Shown here: one piece after another, positions 47,016-56,385 of the stretch | Layout of the letters: every line of letters begins with the position of its first letter | Numbering within the stretch: position 1 is the stretch's first letter | Source: Hahellaceae bacterium | GTDB lineage: Bacteria > Pseudomonadota > Gammaproteobacteria > Pseudomonadales > Oleiphilaceae | Direction of reading: 5' to 3' | Length of the DNA: 64,000 nucleotides | Assembly: GCA_016716085.1 (NCBI GenBank) | Contig: JADJWY010000001.1 | Span: 615,050 to 679,049, forward strand | The notes under the pieces: generated by a model | What the model saw: only the letters and a program-made list of their open reading frames with translations | Told to the model about the DNA's origin: nothing | The model's database searches: none | Position numbers and translations under genes: made by a program

Positions 47016-47918
47016 TTAGAACTGCTTACTCACCATTTTGGAAAACTCGCTCTCACGGCCTTTCGTGTCTACAACGGTGACAACGAAGTAATGAGTCCCA
47101 CTCGGCAAATCGCTGAAGGTGTAGGTCAGCAACGATTTGCTTACTTTAGCCGCCGCGCCCGTCACGCCATTTTTGTCCAGTCGGTAGACCATGTAGTTTG
47201 CAATTTCTGACTCATAGAGCGTTTCACCATTCAACCGCTTGGTTGGACGCGTCCACTCCACAGTGGCACTGCTACCATTTGAGGAGCCATAACCGCTTCC
47301 AACCAATACACTCACCTTGTTGCTGTAAATATACCCTTTGGAATTTGTGATCTTGACTTGATAACTTCCAGAATCAGACGTCGTCACCCCCCCTAACCAG
47401 AGACCAGCCCCCGTCTTACCCTTGATCGCAATTCCGTTCTTGTACCATTGATAAGTCAATGTCCCAGAACCACTGGCACTTACAGACGTCCATAAATTAT
47501 CTCCCGGCTTCAGTGTAGCTCCTCTGGGCTGACTCTTGATCACGATATCCGTAGTAGTACTCGTTGAGGTCGTAGTGGAACCACTACCGGAGGTCACGGT
47601 TAGTTGCACTTTTCGGCTATAAACCGAGCCTGTAGAGTTTTTTATTCGAACATGGTAGTAGCCTTGGTCACCCGAATCTACTTGAGCAATCCACAGGCCG
47701 CTACCGGTTTTACCGCTCATCGCTTGCCCATCTTTATACCATTGATATTGGAGACTTGTGCCACTCGCGGATACCGACAACCACGCATTTTTACCTGAAG
47801 CCAACGTGAGGTCTGAGGGCTGTTTAAGGATGGTAATGCTAGCAGCAGCGGAAAATGCGGAGAACAACAAACCGAAAACAACCGATAAAACAAAAGTACC
47901 TGTATGTCGAATGATCAT
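47016..47918 (-). CDS. Secreted protein with two Ig-like domains and a FnIII-like domain
   Basis: 300 residues from the ATG at 47918. A start at 47954 lies upstream of the predicted sigma-54 start site and is rejected. Signal peptide about 1-27. Two Ig-like repeats follow (about 28-110 and 123-205), each with the pattern QPS/R...YQWYKDG...YxVxIxNS. A Ser/Thr-rich linker sits between them, and a FnIII-like domain lies at about 217-300. There is no catalytic motif, so an extracellular binding or matrix role is likely. Confidence 0.75.
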   Translation of the reverse strand: MIIRHTGTFVLSVVFGLLFSAFSAAASITILKQPSDLTLASGKNAWLSVSASGTSLQYQWYKDGQAMSGKTGSGLWIAQVDSGDQGYYHVRIKNSTGSVYSRKVQLTVTSGSGSTTTSTSTTTDIVIKSQPRGATLKPGDNLWTSVSASGSGTLTYQWYKNGIAIKGKTGAGLWLGGVTTSDSGSYQVKITNSKGYIYSNKVSVLVGSGYGSSNGSSATVEWTRPTKRLNGETLYESEIANYMVYRLDKNGVTGAAAKVSKSLLTYTFSDLPSGTHYFVVTVVDTKGRESEFSKMVSKQF

Positions 47919-47961
47919 AAAACTCTCTATACGTACAATCCGATAAACACTCAATTATCTA

Positions 47962-47977
47962 TGCACATATGAAGCCA
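47962..47977 (-). promoter_or_regulatory. Candidate sigma-54 promoter of the Ig-domain gene
   Basis: Minus strand TGGCTTCATATGTGCA: TGGC at -24 and TGCA at -12 with exact spacing. Predicted start about 47951, leader 33 nt. The leader length closely matches that of the SGNH gene (29 nt). Confidence 0.5.
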
Positions 47978-48226
47978 ATTTATTTTTATCAATATTTTTC
48001 ATATAGTTAAAAACTAACAACGTCAACCAGATAACTTTCAAACTGAAGCAACGTCTCCCATTACAGACAAACGACTGATCTTCACTCGATACTCCGAGAA
48101 AAGGCTCTTTTAGTAAGGCCACATACCCCCTCCTCGCCAAGACCGGCCCACTCTCTTCCAGCAAATCTCTGCGATTTGCTGCTAAAAACTGTGTGACGTC
48201 GAAGTGACGCAAATCGGCTACAGGCA

Positions 48227-48257
48227 TAAAAAAAGGGCACCTTCAGCACCCTTTCAA
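48227..48257 (-). terminator. Probable terminator of the beta-helix gene
   Basis: On the minus strand AAAGGG, 11-base loop region, CCCTTT followed by seven T's, 26 bp past the stop at 48282. The stem is short, so this is moderate evidence. The rest of the 47978-48226 stretch holds nothing I can support. Confidence 0.5.
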
Positions 48258-48281
48258 CTTTTTTATCAGTGTCGAATCAGT

Positions 48282-49829
48282 TCATTCCACCTTAAATGCA
48301 GCTGGGGGCAGCGAAGGAACCACAGGCGCATTAACGGAAGTCAGGTTAGCAACAAAGGCTTGAACCATTTCATTCCCCTTCCAGCCGAAGCCATCTCCAG
48401 ACACCACTGCCAATGGCTTTAACTCCAAGCCCAAACGACGCCCCTTGCAGTCCAGAGCCCCCGGGGTTTGGTCATCCGCACACTGTGACCAGGCACTGTT
48501 TGGAACAAAGTAGCTCAGGAAGTCCTTACCCCAGGATCTAGGATCTGTTTTTCCACTCGGCATCTTAACGGGCAAGATCGCTCCGCTGCTACCAGTCTGC
48601 TCCATCCCAATGCTTCGCAGACTTGTGACGGTAACCCCATCAATCTGAGGAGTAAGCGGAGCCCCGCTAATGTCTGCCAGGTGATTACCCTCAATCACAC
48701 TAAACGCTGTAGCCACAACGTCTGTGGCAGATACCCACCGAGTGTTAGTCCCAAGACTTGAGTCTATGCTAAACAGATTTTTAACCAGCTGACCGCGTTT
48801 GCCATAACCCGACACAAACAATGCCGAGCGGTCGCCGAATTCATGCCGTACGACAGTATTATTGGAAACAACAAAATCCTCAGCGTTAACAATCACCGAG
48901 TTTTTCGGGTCTGTTCCTGCCCTAAACACAACATTTCCGGATAGTTGAACGCCCTTCCGACGCCCTTCTCCCGCAGAATTCTGAATCTGCAATCCAGCAT
49001 TTTTGCAGCCGGTTACCGTGTTACCGACAACCCAGAAACCGTCGCCCAAATGACCAGAGTTCAAACCGAAATTTGCAGTCCCAGTTGCCGAAGATACACC
49101 CGGTACAGATTCACACTGCAGCCGGTTACCGTAAATCTTGATATCCATCACCAAATTCCCGGTCGTTTGATTCTCGTCTGGACCAACGTCAACAAGGTCT
49201 TCCATGTTACCGGAACCAATGATGTCATTATCGACAATCCAGTATGAGTATCCCGCCTGTGTCGGTGAGGATCCCCAGTTGACTGCATGAATCGTGATTG
49301 CATCATTGGTCCCCCCCACATCATATATCAGCGAACTCATTACAATGTTGGAATAGGACGGCCCAAAGAATCGTACCGCATTGTCCGATGTGTTGTGCAC
49401 AACCACCTTGTAAATAAAGATGTTATTCGCCCCGTAGCTGGCATCAATGCGGCCTGCACCCTGCCCATCAACTTCCACATTACTGATAGTGACGTAGGAT
49501 GCGTAATTAGCAGTTACGCCCTTTACAACCGGCAGTCCCTGCGAAGGGTCGCCATATGCCGACAACACAATTGGCGAGCCCGCCCCCCCATTCTCTTTAC
49601 TCAAGTCGACCGTATCGCCCCATCGACCACCATACTTAAGCAGCACCTGATCCCCAGGCTGGAAGTTTTTGCCGTTTACCTTGGAGATGGACTGCCAAGC
49701 CTGCCCTTCACTGACGCCGGTATTTGAGTCATTACCAGATGGGCTGACGTAATAATTCTCCGCCGAGGCATTTGCCACTGAAAACATGACTACGCCAAAC
49801 CCCACACCCACTCTAGCTAACCATGACAT
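48282..49829 (-). CDS. Secreted right-handed beta-helix protein (lyase-like)
   Basis: 515 residues from the ATG at 49829, which has GGAGGTGG upstream; an in-frame start at 49907 is less likely. The signal peptide (about 1-23, ending ANASA) is followed by YYVSPSGNDSNTGVSEGQAW, the usual opening of DUF1565-type parallel beta-helices. Repeated rungs with Asn/Val ladders cover about 90-370. Such proteins include polysaccharide lyases and epimerases, but I see no certain catalytic residues. Location inside the EPS region suggests action on the polymer. Confidence 0.75.
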   Translation of the reverse strand: MSWLARVGVGFGVVMFSVANASAENYYVSPSGNDSNTGVSEGQAWQSISKVNGKNFQPGDQVLLKYGGRWGDTVDLSKENGGAGSPIVLSAYGDPSQGLPVVKGVTANYASYVTISNVEVDGQGAGRIDASYGANNIFIYKVVVHNTSDNAVRFFGPSYSNIVMSSLIYDVGGTNDAITIHAVNWGSSPTQAGYSYWIVDNDIIGSGNMEDLVDVGPDENQTTGNLVMDIKIYGNRLQCESVPGVSSATGTANFGLNSGHLGDGFWVVGNTVTGCKNAGLQIQNSAGEGRRKGVQLSGNVVFRAGTDPKNSVIVNAEDFVVSNNTVVRHEFGDRSALFVSGYGKRGQLVKNLFSIDSSLGTNTRWVSATDVVATAFSVIEGNHLADISGAPLTPQIDGVTVTSLRSIGMEQTGSSGAILPVKMPSGKTDPRSWGKDFLSYFVPNSAWSQCADDQTPGALDCKGRRLGLELKPLAVVSGDGFGWKGNEMVQAFVANLTSVNAPVVPSLPPAAFKVE

Positions 49830-50279
49830 ATTGCCACCTCCACCTTCGGCCAGGCTTGCTTCGACTGAGCACGGCATCTGACCAAAACATCTATTTTTTG
49901 AGCCCATCGACTGCAGACAGATTCATTGCTTAACAAACCTGATTGCACGCCAAAATCACCCTACCAGTATAGAGCAAACAATAACCGATCCGTCTGATGA
50001 ACTTGGCAAACCCATTTTAATTTATGTAGCAATTGGTTATTATTTACACGAAACCTGTAACATTCTGTACGCGACATTCCTTAGCGAAATGCATGCTGCA
50101 GACATGCCGAATTCATCTTCCCATATGCTATACTGTCAAAGGTCAAAGGAATGGCTCGCGATCTTGAACCCTTAATCTGCATCCCCATGACAGCAATCGA
50201 CTGCTTTCATGAGTTGAATCAGTTTTCCAATTACCCGAGCCGAAGCTGGAACCCAAAGCAGGTCAAGAGGCCTTAGACA
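49830..50279. other. Divergent promoter region, beta-helix gene versus EPS polymerase
   Basis: About 450 bp, AT-rich, with no gene I can support. A minus-strand TATACT (49966-49971) may serve the beta-helix gene. The extended -10 at 50126-50134 may serve the plus-strand run. No sigma-54 element with correct spacing was found here. Confidence 0.5.
50126..50134 (+). promoter_or_regulatory. Extended -10 promoter candidate for the polymerase operon
   Basis: TGCTATACT: TGn extension plus TATACT (5/6 of the -10 box), 146 bp before the start at 50280. It shares TATACTGTCA with the sequence at 1341-1350 before the first chain-length gene. No -35 match. Confidence 0.4.
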
Positions 50280-51593
50280 TTGCAGAAACTTATCATTTCG
50301 CTGCTTCTGTCAGTATTTTTTCTAGATTACATTGCAACCGATATGGGGCTCCTGCCAAGGATTGCCACTTGGATTCCCGAATTGCTTTCAGGCGTGGCGC
50401 TTTTATTGATTTTGGGGCAACTCGCAAAGACACGGTCATTAGTCATTGCCCCTAAGTATGTTTTGTTCGGCATCATCCTGATTGCCTTTCTAGCCACAAC
50501 CGTTGCAATCAATGCCGTACAAGCGGGTGCAATTTTCGCTGGCATTCGGACTTATTTCCGCTATTTACCCCTTTTTCTGCTCCCATCCATTTTCCCCCAA
50601 TCCGAGAAGATGCTCCAAGTGCAATTGAAGCTTGTACTGGTTTGCTGTTTTATTCAGCTTCCGATCGCCTTTTATCAGAAGTATTTTAAATACGCGTCAA
50701 AATCTGCCCTGAGTGGGGACTGGATCGTTGGAACCTTGCAAGTGTCATCACTGTTATCAATTGTGCTGGTGTCAGCAATAGCGATCGTTTTTGCGTTTAC
50801 ATTACGAGGAAGAATTAAGCCCTGGCAGGCAGGACTGATCATACTGTGGTTGGTCATTCCCACCACAATAAACGAAACCAAGGGGACGCTTTTCCTTCTC
50901 CCGATCGCGCTTTTCATTCCAACTCTGATTACCGCCATTCTGAAAAAGCAGCTGTCTGTATTGGTTCCCGTTATGGCACTTTCAGCTTTTCTGGTTCTCG
51001 GATTCACTTTCGTACACCAACTAGTGTGGCAAGACAGAGGAAAAGGTCAGGATGATTTATCGACGTTCATGCTTGAGGGACGGTTCCTTGACTACCTCTA
51101 TAGGGACGTTGACTACAACGAAAGCACAGGGAAAGTGGATGACCTTCACATTGGAAAAATGGATAGCATAGCGCTGGCGTTCAAAGTCTTGTCAAAAGAT
51201 CCTATGGAACTCCTGATCGGCAAAGGAATGGGGAATGTATCAAAAAGTTTCAATCGTCTTCTTGAGGGAGAATACGAAAAATATGCAGGCCTTGGGACAG
51301 ATTACACCATGTTTGGCTTTCTGCTCTGGGAAATTGGGTTAGTGGGCATTGCCATCGTAGTAACCGGCTGCTTTATGGTGGCTAAAGATGCCTATAGCCT
51401 ATCCCGATCACCCGATTTTTTTGGCATTTTCGCAAGTGGATGGGTGGCAATTGTCTTCATTTACATTACAAGTCTGTTTTACAAGAACATCATCGCTCAC
51501 AACGCGATAGGCTTCATGTTCTGGTATTTCTCTGGAGTTATCGTTTACCAAAGCTTTAAATTCCGGCTTTCACAAAACGCTTCACCTGAATAA
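50280..51593 (+). CDS. Wzy-like EPS polymerase / O-antigen ligase-type membrane protein
   Basis: 437 residues, starting with TTG and AGAGG 10 bp upstream. About ten to twelve TM segments are interrupted by a large periplasmic loop (about 240-345). The short motif GLGTDYTMFGFLLWEIG after the loop is typical of Wzy/WaaL-type proteins. Joins undecaprenyl-linked repeat units in the periplasm. It is the only polymerase candidate in the region. Followed 8 bp later by a glycosyltransferase. Confidence 0.75.
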   Translation: MQKLIISLLLSVFFLDYIATDMGLLPRIATWIPELLSGVALLLILGQLAKTRSLVIAPKYVLFGIILIAFLATTVAINAVQAGAIFAGIRTYFRYLPLFLLPSIFPQSEKMLQVQLKLVLVCCFIQLPIAFYQKYFKYASKSALSGDWIVGTLQVSSLLSIVLVSAIAIVFAFTLRGRIKPWQAGLIILWLVIPTTINETKGTLFLLPIALFIPTLITAILKKQLSVLVPVMALSAFLVLGFTFVHQLVWQDRGKGQDDLSTFMLEGRFLDYLYRDVDYNESTGKVDDLHIGKMDSIALAFKVLSKDPMELLIGKGMGNVSKSFNRLLEGEYEKYAGLGTDYTMFGFLLWEIGLVGIAIVVTGCFMVAKDAYSLSRSPDFFGIFASGWVAIVFIYITSLFYKNIIAHNAIGFMFWYFSGVIVYQSFKFRLSQNASPE

Positions 51594-51601
51594 ACCTGAC
51601 G

Positions 51602-52777
51602 ATGCGCATACTGCTTTTTCACTTTTACAGCCCCAAACCTAACCCAGCCTACTTTCAAATTGCGGGGGGGCTCGCACAGCTTGGGCATGACGTTTATCTT
51701 GCCAATCAAACAGACGATAAAAACCTGGATATAGCCCTCGTCAACAACTCGGTGCCACCTCAACGCCTTTCGGGTCCCTATCCGTCGCCTGAGATGCCCG
51801 CCCTCATCCGTTTTATATACCGACACTTTGGGTTTCTCTTATTCATATTTCGTCTGCGAACATTTATCCGGAAAAATGGCGTTCAGATTGTGCTTTGCAA
51901 TCCTGGCAAGATGAAACACATGTGGGCTCTCGCGCTTCTGATGCCGGCTTCTATCCGCTTTATCTATGACTGCAGGCAGGTTCCGGTCCGAAAAGCGACG
52001 ACACGGATTCGTCGCCTGAAAATGGCGATAAAATCTCATACTCGACTCGTGACACTGAAATACATTTATGATCATGCCACTTACTTGCACCATGCGGGAG
52101 CCATGGAAGACTTGGGAGCAAACTGGAAACGATGGGGAACCGTAGTTCCGCTGGGAATCAGCGAAACGTTTTTAACCGAAAATCGGGCAGTGCCAGACCA
52201 CAAGGAATCAAATCACCCTACCACGTTTATTTACATCGGCAGCATCACGCGCATTCGTAAGCTGGATCTACTGATTGAGGCTGCTCAAGACTTGAAGGAA
52301 CAGGGTGTTCCCTTCAGGCTTGACCTTGTTGGACCTGATACTTCCGACGGCTATTACCAGAAACTTGTTGCACAGTACCATCTCGAAGACTGCGTACACC
52401 TTTGCCCAGCCATTCGCTTTGATGACATACCCAAACGAATCTGCGAGTACGATGTTGCGCTCGCTTATGTACCGGACGAGCCGCAGGACTGGAAATTCCA
52501 GCCCACCTTAAAAGTGCTCGAATACCAGGCCTTAGGTATTCCCATGATCGCTACAGAAGTCATGCCCAACCGTGAAATCATTGAACGAAGTTACGGTGGA
52601 CTCCTCGTAAAAAACACAGCGAAGCAATGGTCTAATGCGATGCAACAGTGCGCTGATGCCGCATGGATTGAGCAAGCGACAGCCAATGCACAGCGTCATC
52701 GAATAGGTACCACCTGGAATGACGTTGCGAAATGCTATGAAAGTCTCTTTGAGAAGCTGATTAGAAACCATGGATAA
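51602..52777 (+). CDS. Glycosyltransferase (GT-B, family 4-like)
   Basis: 391 residues. It begins MRILLFHFYSPKPNPAYFQIAGGLAQLGHDV; the donor domain starts near residue 207 (TFIYIGSITRIRKLDLLIEA). PTLKVLEYQALGIPMIATE is the nucleotide-sugar loop. The acceptor half contains a basic amphipathic stretch suited to membrane contact. A G7 run at 51664-51670 is read in frame. Overlaps the next start by 8 bp. Confidence 0.85.
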   Translation: MRILLFHFYSPKPNPAYFQIAGGLAQLGHDVYLANQTDDKNLDIALVNNSVPPQRLSGPYPSPEMPALIRFIYRHFGFLLFIFRLRTFIRKNGVQIVLCNPGKMKHMWALALLMPASIRFIYDCRQVPVRKATTRIRRLKMAIKSHTRLVTLKYIYDHATYLHHAGAMEDLGANWKRWGTVVPLGISETFLTENRAVPDHKESNHPTTFIYIGSITRIRKLDLLIEAAQDLKEQGVPFRLDLVGPDTSDGYYQKLVAQYHLEDCVHLCPAIRFDDIPKRICEYDVALAYVPDEPQDWKFQPTLKVLEYQALGIPMIATEVMPNREIIERSYGGLLVKNTAKQWSNAMQQCADAAWIEQATANAQRHRIGTTWNDVAKCYESLFEKLIRNHG

Positions 52778-54002
52778 AACCAAATCGATAAAACTGCTGT
52801 ATGCCATTCCAGAGAGCTTTCCGACAACGCGTTCGGACATTGCCGTATTATTCGGCAAGTATCTCCCGAGAGATCATGTATACAGCGATGTAGTCGCAAG
52901 TTCGACACCAGAACGGGCAGCAGCGGAATGGACTGCAGGAGAGTGCTTCGTCAAGTCTGTCTCGGGCGGCGCTTTCAAAAAACGTATTGCAAGTGCGATA
53001 CATATCCTTCGGACCGTCGTTGCCCTTAATTTAGAGCCCTACCAAGCAGTTCAGGTGAGGGACATGCCGATTGTGGGCAGTTTACTTCTACTCCTCTGCA
53101 AGGCTCGACATATTCCCTTTTTCTTCTGGATGTCCTACCCGATCTCTGAAGCGCAGATTGAACTGGCGCGGCAGAGAGGCTTGCGCTCAGGTTTCTGGAA
53201 ATGGGCGTTCCCCTGGCTTTTTGGTCGCTTGGGAAAATTTTTCCTGAGACATGTCATATTGCGATACAGTCAGCACCTCTTCGTGCAAAGTGATGTCATG
53301 AAGCAGGAGCTCATGGAGCTCGGCGTCAACCCATCCAAGATGACGCCTGTGCCGATGGGCGTTGACATCGAAGCTATCCAATCGTTCTCTTCCGCCGGTT
53401 CAGGCTTGCAGGAAACCTATAAAGACAGTCTTAAGCTCGTCTACCTCGGCACTCTTGATCGCCCACGCGAAATAGAGACTTTGCTAAAAATGTGCGCCCT
53501 GCTGATAGAAGAATTTCCCACCTTGAAGCTCTTTCTGGTTGGCGACTCCGAAGATAAAGAGCACGTGAAAAAACTGAAACAAACTGCGAAAGAATTTTCT
53601 ATTGAGGATTCAGTGGTGTGGACAGGTTGGCTTCCAATGTCTCAAGCCTGGGAATATGTGCAAATTGCCGATATTACGCTTTCGCCCTATCCGCGTGGCA
53701 AATTGCTGGATTCGGCCTCGCCGACCAAAGTTGCGGAATACATGGCACTTAACAAAGTCACCGTAGCCAATGATCAACCAGACCAAGTCTACACCCTTGA
53801 AAGCAGCGGCAGCGGCATTTGCGTACCCTACACAGCTGAAAATTTTGCCAATGCGGTCAGAAAATTGCTGAATTCACCAGAACTTCGGCGCACCATGGCG
53901 GATAAAGGATATACCTGGGTAAATGAAAATCGAAGCTATGCTTGCCTCGCTCCATCATTAGCAAACATTTATCGAGAGTTGCTGGCGACTCGCAGCCACT
54001 AA
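52770..54002 (+). CDS. Glycosyltransferase family 4
   Basis: 410 residues. An N-terminal Rossmann-like half with a hydrophobic surface patch (about 105-175) is followed by the donor half from LVYLGTLDRPREIETLL. DSASPTKVAEYMALNK is the sugar-nucleotide loop. Translationally coupled to the preceding transferase (8-bp overlap) and 19 bp ahead of the sulfotransferase gene, so all belong to one operon. Confidence 0.85.
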   Translation: MDKTKSIKLLYAIPESFPTTRSDIAVLFGKYLPRDHVYSDVVASSTPERAAAEWTAGECFVKSVSGGAFKKRIASAIHILRTVVALNLEPYQAVQVRDMPIVGSLLLLLCKARHIPFFFWMSYPISEAQIELARQRGLRSGFWKWAFPWLFGRLGKFFLRHVILRYSQHLFVQSDVMKQELMELGVNPSKMTPVPMGVDIEAIQSFSSAGSGLQETYKDSLKLVYLGTLDRPREIETLLKMCALLIEEFPTLKLFLVGDSEDKEHVKKLKQTAKEFSIEDSVVWTGWLPMSQAWEYVQIADITLSPYPRGKLLDSASPTKVAEYMALNKVTVANDQPDQVYTLESSGSGICVPYTAENFANAVRKLLNSPELRRTMADKGYTWVNENRSYACLAPSLANIYRELLATRSH

Positions 54003-54021
54003 ATTCAAGGAAGCCAAACAA

Positions 54022-54903
54022 ATGAAACCAACATTTATCGGTATAGGTGCGCAAAAGTGTGCCTCATCTTGGATCTACCGGGTTTTTTCCGATCATCCTG
54101 AAGCGTTTGTGAGCACGCCAAAAGAGTTGGATTTTTTCTCATTCAACTACGAGAAAGGATTTGAGTGGTATGAAAAGCACTTCAATGCCAGCATCGATCA
54201 AAAGGCCATCGGAGAAATATCACCTTCATATTTCCCCGACACAGACGCGCCAGCCAGAGCCGCCCGATACAATCCTGAATTGAAAATCATTGTCAACTTG
54301 CGGGACCCCATCGAAAGAGCGTATTCGAACCATCTTCACGAGGTGCGTCTGGGAAACCTTACAGGTGCTGATCTTTCATTTGAAAGAGGGTTAAAAAATA
54401 ACCCCATGTATACAAACCAGGGCCTTTACGCCGAGCATCTTAGCCGCTGGATGCAATTTTTCCCGAGAGAAAACTTTCTTGTCATCTTCCAGGAGGATGT
54501 AAAAACGTCTGCAGAACACGAAACCAGGCATCTTTACGATTTTTTGGGCATCAATCGAGATCATCGCTCTGAATTTACAGACCAGAAAGCGAATGAGAGT
54601 TATCTGCCCAAATCCCAAAATAGAGAAGATCGCTTCAAGTCGGTTGGGAAAACACTCAACCGAATCGGGATGGGGGCTGTCGCTCGAAGCCTGCGAAAGT
54701 CATCTTTTTACCAAAATATAAAGTCGCAGAACCGTCTGAATATTCGTGAAATTGTGCCCCCCATGCGTCCAGAAACCCGAAAAGAACTGGAGTTGCTTTT
54801 TGCTCAGGACTCGCAGGCACTGGCAAAACTCATTAACCGTAATGCATTGCCATGGGAAAACCGCCAGTCTACCCATCATGATGGGACAGACACGCGTGGA
54901 TAA
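54022..54903 (+). CDS. Sulfotransferase (heparan-type, PAPS-dependent)
   Basis: 293 residues. The 5'-phosphosulfate loop is GIGAQKCASSWIYRVF (about 7-22), with KELDFF following, as in heparan N-sulfotransferase-like enzymes. The 3'-phosphate site is NLRDPIERAYSNHL (about 93-106) with its Arg and Ser. Transfers sulfate from PAPS to a sugar hydroxyl or amine in the cytoplasm before export. PAPS synthesis genes are not in this window. Its end overlaps the flippase gene by about 26 bp. Supports a sulfated EPS. Confidence 0.88.
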   Translation: MKPTFIGIGAQKCASSWIYRVFSDHPEAFVSTPKELDFFSFNYEKGFEWYEKHFNASIDQKAIGEISPSYFPDTDAPARAARYNPELKIIVNLRDPIERAYSNHLHEVRLGNLTGADLSFERGLKNNPMYTNQGLYAEHLSRWMQFFPRENFLVIFQEDVKTSAEHETRHLYDFLGINRDHRSEFTDQKANESYLPKSQNREDRFKSVGKTLNRIGMGAVARSLRKSSFYQNIKSQNRLNIREIVPPMRPETRKELELLFAQDSQALAKLINRNALPWENRQSTHHDGTDTRG

Positions 54904-56350
54904 GCATTTCAAACGCAAGGCTCTCTCTGGCGTCTTCTGGACACTGCTTCAAAAAGCCGGTGCTCAAGGGAGCACTCTGGTAGTCTTTATCGTTCTTGCG
55001 AGGATTTTGGACGCCACGGACTTTGGGCATATGGCGATGGCCTTTGTTATCGTCCAGTTTTTAGGCCTTTTTACCGCTCAGGGACTGACGTCATCGATCA
55101 TCCAGAAAGCGAATATCGATGAAGATCACCTACACTCGGCATTTTGGTTAAATTTAGCCATGGGACTTCTCGCCATGCTTGTATCCTGGAGCACTTCAGG
55201 ATTACTGGCAAACCTTTATGGTGAACCTATTGTCGAAGACCTGATTAATGTGTTGACCATTACTATTTTTCTCGCGTCTGTCACCAATGTTCAGGTTTCA
55301 ATCCTTCAGAGGGAAATGGACTTCAAAAAAGTCGCACTCCGTCGTTTACTGGCAGATCCGATTGGCGGCGTCGTGGGCATCATTCTCGCAATATATGGCT
55401 GGGGCGTCTGGGCGCTGGTAGCGCGACAACTCGTAACGAGTCTTCTTCAAACACTTACGGTATGGACAGTTATCACATGGCGCCCCCAATTAAGATGCTC
55501 TCTGGCGCATGTCAGGGACATCATCGGTTACGGCGCAAATGTATTAGGGGTGCACATTCTTTACTTCGCCGGCAAACAGCTCGATAACTTTCTGATCGGT
55601 TTGCTAATGGGTGCCGCGACTTTGGGTGAATACAATATCGCCAAACGACTCGTCACGCTCATGATGGAATTGATCAAGGGGGGTATTGGTAATGTCACTT
55701 GGTCTGCGTTTTCAAGGCTTCAAACGAACAAAGCTCAACTTGCTGAAGGTTTCATTCAGGCCAATCGTCTTGTCAGCATTGCCGTTTTCCCCCTGTTTAT
55801 TTTTATCGGTGTCAATGCTGAGCCAATTATCGCAACCCTTTTCGGGGCCAAATGGGTGACTATCACACCTATCGCTCAGGCACTCGCTCTGCTCGGACTT
55901 GTTGAGGCGGTAAGGAGTCAGCATGAGAGTTTGATACTCGCTGTCGGCAGTTCGGGCCACCGCTTGAAATTGGCATTGTTGATCGCAATTGCAAATCTGG
56001 TTGCGTTCTTCGCTTTCTATACCTTTGGCATGATGTGGGTGTGTCTTGGCTATGCCGTTCTGGCATTACTCCTTTTCCCTTTATGGGTTAAGCCTGTACT
56101 TAGCGCAACCAGCCTCGGTTTAAAGCGATATCTCAGCACTTACAAAGAGGCAGTTGCCGCCAGCTTTCTGCTAGCTGCCACGTCGCTGGGGGTCAACTAT
56201 GCGATCGGAGATCAGTGGGCGACGCTATTGACGCTCACTATAAACGGAATCGTTAGCCTGAGCATTTACTCCACCACGCTATACTTGCTAAACCCTCAAA
56301 TCTTAAGATCACTGACTCGCCGAAAATCGCGAAATCGTGTTGATAGCTGA
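54878..56350 (+). CDS. Wzx-like EPS flippase (MOP superfamily)
   Basis: About 490 residues from the ATG at 54878; 54881 or a GTG at 54896 are also possible. A longer frame from 54746 would lie inside the sulfotransferase gene and is rejected. Twelve or more hydrophobic segments begin with ALSGVFWTLLQKAGAQG, the usual opening of Wzx/RfbX exporters. Moves undecaprenyl-linked repeat units across the inner membrane. Partner of the polymerase at 50280 and the chain-length protein at 45320. Confidence 0.88.
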   Translation: MMGQTRVDKHFKRKALSGVFWTLLQKAGAQGSTLVVFIVLARILDATDFGHMAMAFVIVQFLGLFTAQGLTSSIIQKANIDEDHLHSAFWLNLAMGLLAMLVSWSTSGLLANLYGEPIVEDLINVLTITIFLASVTNVQVSILQREMDFKKVALRRLLADPIGGVVGIILAIYGWGVWALVARQLVTSLLQTLTVWTVITWRPQLRCSLAHVRDIIGYGANVLGVHILYFAGKQLDNFLIGLLMGAATLGEYNIAKRLVTLMMELIKGGIGNVTWSAFSRLQTNKAQLAEGFIQANRLVSIAVFPLFIFIGVNAEPIIATLFGAKWVTITPIAQALALLGLVEAVRSQHESLILAVGSSGHRLKLALLIAIANLVAFFAFYTFGMMWVCLGYAVLALLLFPLWVKPVLSATSLGLKRYLSTYKEAVAASFLLAATSLGVNYAIGDQWATLLTLTINGIVSLSIYSTTLYLLNPQILRSLTRRKSRNRVDS

Positions 56351-56385
56351 CCATCTGACATGAATTGAACGGAACAGGATTGGAT

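Noticed and set aside
47955..48227. 90-codon frame on the minus strand
   Set aside because: Overlaps a sigma-54-like promoter and a terminator, has no recognisable domain, and its composition does not look like a real protein.
49862..49896. Possible sigma-54 site before the beta-helix gene (AGCACGGCATCTGACC region)
   Set aside because: Spacing is off by one base, and the -24 box is poor.
50150..50167. Possible sigma-54 site TGGCTCGCGATCTTGA before the polymerase gene
   Set aside because: The GG to GC spacing is one base too long.
54746..54877. Longer N-terminus of the flippase
   Set aside because: It is the sulfotransferase coding region in another frame; Wzx-type sequence begins only after 54896.
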